Source of the DNA: Leifsonia shinshuensis
GTDB taxonomy: Bacteria > Actinomycetota > Actinomycetes > Actinomycetales > Microbacteriaceae
Reading direction: 5' to 3'
Assembly (NCBI RefSeq): GCF_014217625.1
Contig: NZ_CP043642.1
Coordinates: 1-64,000 of the forward strand
DNA: 64,000 nucleotides
Under the pieces are notes generated by a model, which made no database searches, was not told where the DNA came from, and was given only the letters and a program-made list of their open reading frames with translations. Below are positions 35,055 to 42,549 of this stretch, one piece after another. Each line of letters opens with the position of its first letter. Positions within the stretch are counted from its first letter, which is position 1. The translations under genes were made by a program, and so were the position numbers.

Positions 35055-35186
35055 GTGGAAGAAGACCCCCGCACGTCGGCGCCCCCCAGCCCGACACTCA
35101 GCCCTGCCAACCAGACCGACGTGGTCGACGGCTACCAAGTCCCCGTCGACCCGATGGACCAGCTGCAGTGCGACGGATGCCAATGA
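35055..35186 (+). CDS. 43-aa CDxCQ-tail mini-protein, copy 2
   Basis: GTG start with GGAAGGA upstream. An N-terminal Pro/Ser-rich part is followed by the conserved tail GYQVPVDPMDQLQCDGCQ and the stop. Compared with the 32-aa copy at 10927 only the tail is shared (Y, VPVDPMD, L, CD, CQ identical). The stop overlaps the next ATG (AATGA), so the 80-aa protein is coupled to it. First gene of an operon carrying the shared element. Function unknown; the dithiol tail suggests metal binding or a modification substrate. Confidence 0.72.
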   Translation: MEEDPRTSAPPSPTLSPANQTDVVDGYQVPVDPMDQLQCDGCQ

Positions 35187-35425
35187 CGGCACGGCGGGGC
35201 GAGGTCGAGCGACTCGCACGCTGCACAGACCCCATGCCGCTGTCCCCCGTCGACGCAGAAGACCAGAAAGCGGAGGCATCCGCCCTTGCTCGGATGAACG
35301 CCGAACTGGCTGAGCTCGCCGATCAGGGCTGGCGCGTCAAACGAGAGAACCGCATGACCAATCTCGACGAAAGCACTTACATGATCCAGCACATGCTCGA
35401 GCGGTGGATCGAGGACCCATGCTGA
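35183..35425 (+). CDS. 80-aa hypothetical protein coupled to the mini-protein
   Basis: ATG 35183 lies within the mini-protein stop; an ATG two codons earlier is possible. Helical, charged, with AEASALARMNAELAELADQG and [17 protein letters not shown]. Ends in a 7-nt overlap with the next start. Not recognised; its coupling suggests that it acts together with the CDxCQ peptide. Confidence 0.6.
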   Translation: MTARRGEVERLARCTDPMPLSPVDAEDQKAEASALARMNAELAELADQGWRVKRENRMTNLDESTYMIQHMLERWIEDPC

Positions 35426-35811
35426 CCTGGGTAGTCGCGACGACCAGGCGGCTTGTCTTCGTCGGCGCGGGGATTTGGGTTGTTTCCGCGGCGATCGCGC
35501 TACTGAATCCCCTGACCCCGCAGGCTATCGCCACGCCAGCAGCTACATGGCCGTTGTGGTTGAGCGTCCCCCTGGCCGTCGTCGTCGTGGCGGTGCAATT
35601 CGGCAGCTGGGCGGTCGCGATCACGCTCCCGATCATCGGGTACGCGCTGATCGTTCACGGGCGTCCCTGGCGGGACACCACCCGCGCTCCAGGCCGCCCA
35701 GAGCGGACTCGCCGAGCTACCTCGGCGACCAACACCGATAGCGCTGTCGACGACACCGTCATCGACCACACACGAATCACCGCACGATCCCGTCGCATCA
35801 TCGGCGCTTAA
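35419..35811 (+). CDS. Three-TM membrane protein
   Basis: 130 aa from ATG 35419. Three hydrophobic segments (about 9-30, 43-63 and 66-82) and a basic, Thr/Arg-rich cytoplasmic tail. Overlaps the preceding gene by 7 nt and is followed at once by the small basic peptide gene. No family recognised. Confidence 0.6.
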   Translation: MLTWVVATTRRLVFVGAGIWVVSAAIALLNPLTPQAIATPAATWPLWLSVPLAVVVVAVQFGSWAVAITLPIIGYALIVHGRPWRDTTRAPGRPERTRRATSATNTDSAVDDTVIDHTRITARSRRIIGA

Positions 35812-35826
35812 CCGAAAGGACAACAC

Positions 35827-35907
35827 ATGCCGAAACCCTCCAACCACAAGATTCGCCTGTCTCGGCGAAATACCCGCGGCCTCGCCACCCGCAAGGCGAT
35901 GCGCTGA
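35827..35907 (+). CDS. 26-aa basic peptide coupled to ssb
   Basis: [20 protein letters not shown] then TRKAMR, starting at ATG 35827 behind CGAAAGGAC. Its TGA overlaps the ssb ATG (TGATG). Ten of 26 residues are Lys/Arg/His, so it may bind nucleic acid or may only be a translated leader that couples ssb to the upstream genes. Confidence 0.55.
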   Translation: MPKPSNHKIRLSRRNTRGLATRKAMR

Positions 35908-36365
35908 TGGCCGGAGAGATGGTCATCACCGTGGTGGGGAACCTCACCGCCGATCCCGAGCTGCGCTACACGCAGAACGGGCTCGCTGTCGCGAACTTCA
36001 CCATCGCGTCCACCCCCCGCACGTTCGACCGTCAGGCGAACGAGTGGAAGGACGGTGAGGCCCTGTTCCTCCGCGCCAGCGTCTGGCGCGAGTTCGCCGA
36101 GCACGTCGCCGGTTCGCTGACCAAGGGGTCGCGCGTCATCGCGCAGGGCCGCCTGAAGCAGCGCTCCTACGAGACGAAGGAAGGCGAGAAGCGCACCAGC
36201 ATCGAGCTCGAGATCGACGAGATCGGCCCGTCGCTGCGCTACGCCACCGCTCAGATCACCCGCACGCAGGGCTCGACCAACGCTCCAGAAGATAACGCGC
36301 CCACCGATGAAGAACCGTGGGACCGCTGGAATCTACCCTCGTCCGGCGAACCGCTTCCGTACTAA
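35907..36365 (+). CDS. ssb: Single-stranded DNA-binding protein
   Basis: 152 aa OB-fold [63 protein letters not shown] and [15 protein letters not shown] are all canonical. The tail [18 protein letters not shown] lacks the usual acidic DDDIPF end, so interaction with host replication proteins may differ. Plasmid SSBs protect the transferred strand after conjugation. TGATG coupling to the 26-aa peptide gene. Confidence 0.9.
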   Translation: MAGEMVITVVGNLTADPELRYTQNGLAVANFTIASTPRTFDRQANEWKDGEALFLRASVWREFAEHVAGSLTKGSRVIAQGRLKQRSYETKEGEKRTSIELEIDEIGPSLRYATAQITRTQGSTNAPEDNAPTDEEPWDRWNLPSSGEPLPY

Positions 36366-36438
36366 ACGACACCGACCGCCGCGGACGGATGCCATTCCCG
36401 TTCCGAAGACCAGACCTCCAATTGAAAGGGTCAAGACA

Positions 36439-36798
36439 ATGTTCACCATCGAAAAGACTGACGACGCCACTGGTGTGCTGCGCAACGACGTCACCGGCGA
36501 GAGCATCGAGGGCTCCCTGCAGAACCTGGACGCTTACCTGAAGATGTTCGGCCAACTAGACGGCACCATCGAACTCATCCGCCGGTCCCAGAACCTGCCG
36601 GAAGCGCGCGCCGCACTCAAGGATGCGCTGGGCGTCGACGACGCGCAGGCAGACGCGATCCTCGGGTTGCGCCTGCAGAAGATCGTGGATGTCACTCGAG
36701 ACCACGTCCTCACCGACGACGAACGTGCCCAGCTGGACGCCGAGCGGGATGCGCGGCGACGCTACCCCAGAGGGGCAGAGGACATTCGGGAGCGCTAG
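36439..36798 (+). CDS. Stand-alone protein resembling the gyrase A C-gate segment
   Basis: 119 aa, GAAAGGG before ATG 36439. Residues about 30-95 (LDGTIELIRRSQNLPEARAA, then LGVDDAQADAILGLRLQKIV) follow the pattern of the GyrA/ParC coiled-coil that ends in the C-gate (LDEVIxLIRxSxTxxEAR...IDExQAxAILxLxLRRL). Nothing else of GyrA is present: no winged helix, catalytic Tyr or beta-propeller. It could interact with host gyrase or be a repurposed dimerisation helix pair. The short N-terminus (FTIEKTDDATGVLRNDVTGE) is unrelated. Confidence 0.6.
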   Translation: MFTIEKTDDATGVLRNDVTGESIEGSLQNLDAYLKMFGQLDGTIELIRRSQNLPEARAALKDALGVDDAQADAILGLRLQKIVDVTRDHVLTDDERAQLDAERDARRRYPRGAEDIRER

Positions 36799-36846
36799 CC
36801 ACGCCACGGTTACTCCCGAGGCGCCCGGTGTCGATGGCACCGGGCG

Positions 36847-37074
36847 TCATTTCGTGCCCGCGCCTGGATGTGCCGCGACGTAGCGCTCATAGTCCTGCCG
36901 AGCGCGCTCCGCGGAGACCCCGAGCATGCGGCCAATCTCCGCGAAGGTGTATCGCTCCTCGTAGGCATCGAACACCGCCTGGCGGCGACGAGTGGTCAGG
37001 TCCTCTTGCTCAGCCCGCACCCGGGCGCCGTCCGCGGCCAACGCGGCCAGACGCTCGGGGATCGGAGTGGTCAT
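36847..37074 (-). CDS. Small HTH protein (sigma-region-4-like fold)
   Basis: 75 aa from ATG 37074. A helical N-terminus (LAALAADGARVRAEQEDLTT) is followed by an HTH (AVFDAYEERYTFAEIGRMLG, then VSAERARQDYERY) like those of sigma region 4 or transposon regulators. Divergent from 37211 across a gap with palindromic operators, which it probably binds. Ribosome site weak. Confidence 0.65.
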   Translation of the reverse strand: MTTPIPERLAALAADGARVRAEQEDLTTRRRQAVFDAYEERYTFAEIGRMLGVSAERARQDYERYVAAHPGAGTK

Positions 37075-37114
37075 GCCGGCCAGCCTAACGCATCCCAATA
37101 GCCCTTGCCGAAAT

Positions 37115-37173
37115 CCAATAGCTATTGGTGAAACCCAATGGGTCTTGTGAAAACACAAGACCTCTTGTATGTT
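37115..37173 (+). promoter_or_regulatory. Promoter with nested palindromic operators
   Basis: A perfect 14-bp palindrome CCAATAGCTATTGG (37115-37128) and a second dyad GGTCTTGTG-AAAA-CACAAGACC (37141-37162) overlap the promoter TTGTGA (37145-37150), 17 bp, TATGTT (37168-37173). A partial half-site CCCAATAG lies at 37094. The region separates the HTH gene from the 37211 gene, so autoregulation is likely. Confidence 0.65.
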
Positions 37174-37210
37174 CGTGACCATCGACCAAGCGAAAGGAAA
37201 GGAGCCGCCG

Positions 37211-37681
37211 ATGACTGGACACACGAAGATTGCCGACCCGCTCCCCGGCCGAGGCGGAGCCATTCAGCTGGTCCGCTACTTCCCGACCCGGGATGGCTGG
37301 GCCTCCGAGATCATCGAGGGGAAGTACCTCTCCGCTACGAGGTCCACGATCAAGATCCGAGGAGATGACCAGACCGTCGAACTGGACCGGGAGAAATGGG
37401 CGGTCTGTATGGCCGACCCATCGTGGGAAGCCGCGCCCGCGCCCGTATGCGCGGCTATCCGTACCTTCGCCGTCGACGACCCCGAGGTCAGGGATATCCG
37501 GCCGGTGGGGTCCGGTGGCAAGCAGCAGGCGGGGACCCGCGAGTGCTCGCAATGCGGCGCGGAGGTGACGGTCACGCAACGACTCAATCGGGGCGTGCCG
37601 ACCTCTGCGTGGCTCTACGAAGAGCACACCGTCCCTGAACCGGGAGCAGCGGCCGAGGAGGCAACCTCCGACGTCGCCTGA
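37211..37681 (+). CDS. Hypothetical protein with CxxC motif
   Basis: 156 aa, AAAGGAG upstream of ATG 37211. A beta-rich N-terminal half (GWASEIIEGKYLSATRSTIK, DQTVELDREKWAVCM) and a single CSQCGAEVTVTQRLNRGVPT motif near 113-132. Expressed from the palindromic promoter above. Not recognised. Confidence 0.62.
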   Translation: MTGHTKIADPLPGRGGAIQLVRYFPTRDGWASEIIEGKYLSATRSTIKIRGDDQTVELDREKWAVCMADPSWEAAPAPVCAAIRTFAVDDPEVRDIRPVGSGGKQQAGTRECSQCGAEVTVTQRLNRGVPTSAWLYEEHTVPEPGAAAEEATSDVA

Positions 37682-37797
37682 ACCTTACCGACCCCGGACC
37701 CGCGGCCGAGAGTGAGAACAGAACACCTCGGCCTCACGACCTCAACCTGTCCATCCGTGAGCGCCGAGCGCTCTAACCTAACCAAGGGGGAATCACC

Positions 37798-39060
37798 TTG
37801 AGCACCGAGAACAGCACCGACGTCGCACCTCCGCGCGGCCAGAACCGCCTGTGGACGTGGACGTGGGCGCGGTCGCATCGTGGGACGGCGATCGCCGCGG
37901 CCGCCGGCGCGGCCCTCGTGATCGCCGCGGCGGCCGTCGGCATCCCGGCGGCGGCGGCCACCGCGCAGCACTCTGACGCAGACGCGGCCTACCAGGCGGC
38001 ACGGATCAAGGCCGTCACCCAGTACCGCCAGGACGTGAAGGCGCAGAAGGACTTCGCGGCCGCGATCGCGGCCGCCGGTGAGCTGCAGAAGCAGCTCACG
38101 CAGATCCACGACGAGGCGAAGGCTGGCCAGTACCTGCCGGATGCCCAGGTCAAGGCGCTGGCCGCGCAACTGACCCAGCTGAAGATGTACGCCGGTTTCA
38201 AGGCCGGGGCTCCCGTGCAGGATCCGCGGCCAGCGGGCAAGCCGTCCTCCACCACGGAGCAGCTGCAGAAGGAGACGGCCCGACTGACCGCCCTGGTCGA
38301 ACGGCAGGCGGGTGCTGCGGGGAACACCGTGAAGGGCGCTCCCGGCATCGCCGCACAGGTGAAGACAGCGAACCGCGCCCTTGCGCAGATCGTCACCGGC
38401 CTCGCCAAGTCGGGCAACGTCGCCGCGATCCCCGCGCTCGACGTCGACGCGAACGGCGTCATCACAGCCCTCGCTAAGGCGGGCCAGGGCGAGAAGGACG
38501 CGCTGACCAATGCCGCGGCCGCCGCCAAGAAGGCTGTGCAGGAGGGCAAGAACCCGGCCCCGCTGCTCCTGGACTTCTTGGCCAAGGCCAAGGCCGTGCA
38601 CGACTCTCATGACGCCACCGTGAAAGCGGAGGCGGACGCGGCAGCAAAGGCCGCAGCAGAAGCGGCGGCGCGGGCAGGACAGGCCACCTACACCGACCCC
38701 GGGACGGGACAGGTTCGTCAGACCCCGCGCGGCAGCGGCGGAGGCAGCCGTGGTGGCGGCGGCTCGAGCGGCGGTGGCGGCTCCACGGGTGGCGGCGGCT
38801 CCACGGGTGGCGGCGGCTCCAGCGGCGGCGGCGGCTCGTCGGGCGGCGGCGGAGGTGGCGGCTACACTCCCCCGCCGGTCAACCACACGCCGCACGTCAA
38901 CGCCAACGGTGCGTACACGCCAGGTTGCGACGGAGCGTTCAAGTACTCGCAGACCACATCCAGCGGCGGCGCGATCAGCATCAATGTCGGCTACCCGTAC
39001 ACCTACAGCACGTTCTCTACCGACGATGGGTGGGGCCTCTCGGTCTACGCTTGCATCTAG
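37798..39060 (+). CDS. Surface-exposed coiled-coil protein with natural (G4S)n linker
   Basis: 420 aa, TTG start behind AGGGGGAATCACC. One membrane helix (about 30-54, TAIAAAAGAALVIAAAAVGI) anchors a helical stalk of about 250 residues (GELQKQLTQIHDEAKAGQYL; ALAKAGQGEKDALTNAAAAA). A Gly/Ser linker follows (about 312-358, units GGGGS repeated about seven times), then a small C-terminal domain with two Cys (YTPGCDGAF and VYAC), perhaps a disulfide-closed head. Its repetitive DNA could vary in length. Likely a cell-surface protein; role unknown. A strong terminator follows. Confidence 0.68.
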   Translation: MSTENSTDVAPPRGQNRLWTWTWARSHRGTAIAAAAGAALVIAAAAVGIPAAAATAQHSDADAAYQAARIKAVTQYRQDVKAQKDFAAAIAAAGELQKQLTQIHDEAKAGQYLPDAQVKALAAQLTQLKMYAGFKAGAPVQDPRPAGKPSSTTEQLQKETARLTALVERQAGAAGNTVKGAPGIAAQVKTANRALAQIVTGLAKSGNVAAIPALDVDANGVITALAKAGQGEKDALTNAAAAAKKAVQEGKNPAPLLLDFLAKAKAVHDSHDATVKAEADAAAKAAAEAAARAGQATYTDPGTGQVRQTPRGSGGGSRGGGGSSGGGGSTGGGGSTGGGGSSGGGGSSGGGGGGGYTPPPVNHTPHVNANGAYTPGCDGAFKYSQTTSSGGAISINVGYPYTYSTFSTDDGWGLSVYACI

Positions 39061-39091
39061 GCCGCATCCCTCCCCCCTTTGGGATGCTCTC

Positions 39092-39130
39092 GGCGCCCCG
39101 CCCCTCCCCCGGGCGGGGCGCCGCTCTTTT
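39092..39130 (+). terminator. Intrinsic terminator
   Basis: A perfect 12-bp stem GGCGCCCCGCCC / GGGCGGGGCGCC with a 7-nt loop, then GCTCTTTT. Ends the rightward operon 32 nt after the stop codon. Confidence 0.85.
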
Positions 39131-39173
39131 GCATCACCCTTTCGGTCTGGTCGCTGAGGATCCTCGTTCGCGG

Positions 39174-39677
39174 CTAACTCTTCGGTTGAGGATCTTCAGT
39201 TCGCTCAGCAACGTCGCCATCGACAGTGCGAATGAATGGTCGCCAGTCAGCGTCCCGCCAGGTAGCGGTAAACGGGGTGAATTGCGGGCTCGCGGTCGGT
39301 GGGCCGTTCGGCTCGGACCTCACCCAACGGAAGATCTCTTTGGTGCCGGCCGCGATCGCGGGGTATGACGCGCCGGTTGGGAACTCGCATAGCCATGTCC
39401 CGTCTTCGCCATCGGAGGCGTTCTCTGGGACGACGGCCACGTCTAAGACCGCAGCACCCGTCTGGTTCAGCACCGTGTACGTGACCTCGCTCGAGGAGCG
39501 TCCTCCTCCTCCGCGAATGTTTCCCTCGGCTGTGATGACCAAGCCCCGCGCTCGTGCTCGTGCTCGCTCAGCCGACTCGCGCCGCTGTCGCTCTTGTTCG
39601 CGCCTACGTAGCCAGTTGTCTCTGAGGACGCCGAGCACCGCGATCGCGACGGCCACCACGGAGGCGAGCACCTGCAC
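39174..39677 (-). CDS. Membrane-anchored hypothetical protein
   Basis: 167 aa from GTG 39677. A short hydrophobic N-terminus (VQVLASVVAVAIAVLGVL) is followed by an Arg/Glu-rich segment and a beta-rich domain (SSSEVTYTVLNQTGAAVLDV; GTKEIFRWVRSEPNG). The region before the GTG could also be coding but has no good start. A lone gene between two terminators; function unknown. Confidence 0.55.
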   Translation of the reverse strand: MQVLASVVAVAIAVLGVLRDNWLRRREQERQRRESAERARARARGLVITAEGNIRGGGGRSSSEVTYTVLNQTGAAVLDVAVVPENASDGEDGTWLCEFPTGASYPAIAAGTKEIFRWVRSEPNGPPTASPQFTPFTATWRDADWRPFIRTVDGDVAERTEDPQPKS

Positions 39678-39775
39678 GACGATCGACCACGGGTCGGATG
39701 CCTGCTCGACGACGACGATCAGCTGGTCGTTTATGGCCGGATACTAGCGAGTGTCGAAGGTCTCGGCTGCGCGCA

Positions 39776-39810
39776 AGAACCCCGCCCGCTCGATGAGCGC
39801 GCGGGGTTCT
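39776..39810. terminator. Bidirectional terminator of the pilus operon
   Basis: AGAACCCCGC and GCGGGGTTCT pair perfectly around a 15-nt loop; the top strand continues with CTCTGCGG. It lies 50 nt past the last gene of the leftward pilus operon. Confidence 0.7.
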
Positions 39811-39861
39811 CTGCGGTTGCAGGCGAAAGTGCCTACGAAGCGCTGTGCGCCGTGGTGAAGC

Positions 39862-40533
39862 TCACTTGCTCGGGTAGTGGGCGAACCCGGGCGGGGCGGT
39901 GTTGATCACTCGTGTCCCGTCGGTGGCGCTGCTGGCGTCCGGAAGCACGGCGACGGCAATCAGCTGCGCTGCACCATTCGCCGAGCGCACCGCCGCAACG
40001 GCGACCTGTGCGCTGCGGGACTCGGCGATGAGCTGCTTCATCCGTTCCGGCGCGGATCCCTCGATGGCAGCGTAGGCAAGGACTTTGCCGTCTGCGCCGG
40101 CGGCTCCGGCGAGCACGGCCGTCGGCCGGCCGCAGACGTCGACGACCTCGTACGCGCCCGTACCGGCCAGGGCGGACAGGTTCTCCTTCCCCCACTCGAC
40201 GAGGCACGGGTCGGGAACCAGCTGAGGTGGCGACACCTGCTCTCCTTGGTAACGGCTGCGCACGTTGCCCAGATCGCCTGCGAGAGTGGCCGTGAGCTCA
40301 CTGGTCGCATCAGTTGCCTGGGCGAGCTTCGCCGTCGCCGGTGCTGGCGCGATGGGGGCATTCGCGGCGACCTGCTGAGGCCCGGTCTTGATGGTCACCG
40401 TCGCTAGGTCGACGCGGTGAGGTTGGGACGCGAACATGACGATCGCGGCGATAGCTCCGCCGACGAGAACGGTTGCTGCGGCCGTCAGCCACCACAGCCT
40501 CTGACGGGTGGCCTTGCCGTGGCGGCCGCTCAT
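39862..40533 (-). CDS. Membrane-anchored extracytoplasmic protein, last gene of pilus operon
   Basis: 223 aa. One N-terminal helix (LWWLTAAATVLVGGAIAAIV), then an Ala-rich extracytoplasmic domain with two Cys (VPDPCLVEWG and VDVCGRPT) that may form a disulfide. Its ATG overlaps the stop of the upstream pilin-like gene (ATGA). Possibly a pilus-anchoring or assembly factor; no family recognised. Confidence 0.6.
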   Translation of the reverse strand: MSGRHGKATRQRLWWLTAAATVLVGGAIAAIVMFASQPHRVDLATVTIKTGPQQVAANAPIAPAPATAKLAQATDATSELTATLAGDLGNVRSRYQGEQVSPPQLVPDPCLVEWGKENLSALAGTGAYEVVDVCGRPTAVLAGAAGADGKVLAYAAIEGSAPERMKQLIAESRSAQVAVAAVRSANGAAQLIAVAVLPDASSATDGTRVINTAPPGFAHYPSK

Positions 40534-42539
40534 CGCAGCACCGACACGTTGACGCCGCCGGTGGCGGGGCTGTACGGGCTATTAGCCCACGGGCTGGAGC
40601 AGTAATACTGCGCGCCGTAATAGGTGACGACGGAGCTGTTCACGCCGCTCGGCAGGCCCCAGTTGTCCTGGTAGCCGTAGGGGTGTGTGAAGACGTTCCC
40701 GGTCCACGAGCGGGAGTACCAGTTCGACCAGCCAACCCAGGTGCCGGCCGGGCAGGCGGTCCCCCAGTCGACCTGGATGGACTTCTCGCAGTTGCTCGCG
40801 GCACACGTGCTGTAGGTCCATCCGGTGCCACGGACCCGCTCCCGGAAGTTGAAGGCCTGCCAGCTGGACTGCGCGGGCGTCGCGAACGGCGTGATCCAGT
40901 TGTTCGACTGCACCTGGATGACCGGGCTGTAGAGGCCGTTGGGGGACGCGCAGCGAGTCTGCAGGCCCATGCCGTAGAGGTAGCCCTGAGTGGCGTAGGA
41001 GGGCGACCAAGACACCTTGGTGAGGTTGTTCTGGAAGGGGCCCTGGTAGTTGACGGTGTTCGACACGGTGCCGTTGGACTGGCCGGTTCGGTTCTCGAGT
41101 TGAGATGCCTGGATGGTGGTGCCGGCCGGGCAGGTTCCGGTGAAGCTCCACGTCACCTGTCCGGAGACGAAATTGCCAGAGTAGCCGGTGCGCGTGTAGA
41201 CCATGTTGGCCCCAGCGGGTGTGGCCGGCCAGGCGGTGGCGATCGCGGCCGGCGCCGACTTCGTCGAATCGTCGCCAACACGTGCGGTCACCCAGAAGGT
41301 GATCGTGGCCCCGTAGGTGGTCCCGGTGGTGAACGCCTTCGTCGCGGTCAGTCCGGTCGTCTCAGGCATCTGGTCGTCCGTGCCGAAGCTCGTCGCCCAC
41401 GACGGCTCGTAGGACGTGGTGAGGCTTGACACCGCCGTCCAGGTGAGGGCGTACTGCTCGGCCGAGCTGCCCTGCTTCACCGTCAGAGCGGGCGCCGGGA
41501 GCTCCTGGTGGTAGTTCGCGACAGCCTGCTTGACCTCGCTGCCGACGCCGCAGGCGGCCGTGAGTGTGATCGCCCCGCCGCTTCCGTTGGCGACGCCTGC
41601 AAGCTCCAGGGTCGACGCTGCATCGGTGAGCGTGCGCTGGGTGACGACGTTGACGGGTGCGATTCCGTCGGGTGAGCTCGCCGCGTACGAGAGGTTCAGG
41701 GTCGTGGGCATCGCAGGGCACGTGCCGCCCGTGAAGGTGACTGTGACCCCCTCCCGGGCGCCGGAGTATGCGGTGCCGGTGGACTGGGATCGGACGACGC
41801 TGGTGATTCGCAGCTCGGAGGGCGTGGGAAGGGGGTTGGTCGCGGGAACGTAGTGGACCTCGCTGGCGGCGGGGGCGTTGACGATCGCTGTGGTGCCGGT
41901 GAACACGCCCTGGCGGGAGAACTTCGCGATCTGCTGGTCGGCGCTCTTGACGTCGATGCGGATCATGTATGGCCGGACATCGTTCCAGTCCGCATCGGCG
42001 ACGTCGGCGGGTCGAGATCCCGCGGCGAGGGACGCGTTGCCGGTGGTGTCGAACGTGATCGTGCGGCCGCCGAGGTTTTCGTAGGCGATGGTTGCGGCCT
42101 GGAGGTCGTCGACGCGCAGCGCGGAGTTGGTCGCCGGTGCGGGGACTGTCGTGTCGGTCGTGCAGGCGCCGGCGGCCGTCGTTGTGCTCGAGCGGAGGGA
42201 TGGTGTTCCCCCGTCCGTCTTCGTGAACCACTGCTTGATCGTGCACTGGCTGCCGGTGGTCGTCAGGAGCGCGATCCGGTCGTCGCCGTATGCGTGCACC
42301 AGGGTCGCGCCGCGGACGTCCTGCTTGAACTCGATGTCTCCGACATTCAGGCGGGACGATGCGGTGGCCGAGTTGCCGAGGGTCGAGTTGAGGGTCACCA
42401 CGAGGATTGCGGCCGCGAGTGCGGCCGCGACGATGGCCGACCGGATCGGTGCGGTAACGACGAGTTCCTTGATGCTGCCTGGGGCGTCTCCGCGGGATCC
42501 AGCCAGCAGGTGGAGACGACGTGAGATGAAGTTGCGCAT
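40530..42539 (-). CDS. Large prepilin-like adhesin
   Basis: 669 aa from ATG 42539 (AAGGAAG upstream). A class III-type leader, with processing expected after G21 of GDAPG|SIKELVV, is followed by a hydrophobic helix (IRSAIVAAALAAAILVVTLN). The mature protein is Thr/Ser/Gly/Tyr-rich with Ig-like strands and paired Cys (SQCTIKQWFTK, ACGVGSEVK, TRCASPNG, TCAASNCEKS). Its leader matches that of the major pilin (G|SIKEF), so it should be processed by the peptidase at 45461 and placed in the same fibre, probably as tip or minor pilin. Confidence 0.72.
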   Translation of the reverse strand: MRNFISRRLHLLAGSRGDAPGSIKELVVTAPIRSAIVAAALAAAILVVTLNSTLGNSATASSRLNVGDIEFKQDVRGATLVHAYGDDRIALLTTTGSQCTIKQWFTKTDGGTPSLRSSTTTAAGACTTDTTVPAPATNSALRVDDLQAATIAYENLGGRTITFDTTGNASLAAGSRPADVADADWNDVRPYMIRIDVKSADQQIAKFSRQGVFTGTTAIVNAPAASEVHYVPATNPLPTPSELRITSVVRSQSTGTAYSGAREGVTVTFTGGTCPAMPTTLNLSYAASSPDGIAPVNVVTQRTLTDAASTLELAGVANGSGGAITLTAACGVGSEVKQAVANYHQELPAPALTVKQGSSAEQYALTWTAVSSLTTSYEPSWATSFGTDDQMPETTGLTATKAFTTGTTYGATITFWVTARVGDDSTKSAPAAIATAWPATPAGANMVYTRTGYSGNFVSGQVTWSFTGTCPAGTTIQASQLENRTGQSNGTVSNTVNYQGPFQNNLTKVSWSPSYATQGYLYGMGLQTRCASPNGLYSPVIQVQSNNWITPFATPAQSSWQAFNFRERVRGTGWTYSTCAASNCEKSIQVDWGTACPAGTWVGWSNWYSRSWTGNVFTHPYGYQDNWGLPSGVNSSVVTYYGAQYYCSSPWANSPYSPATGGVNVSVLR

Positions 42540-42549
42540 GGTGACTTCC

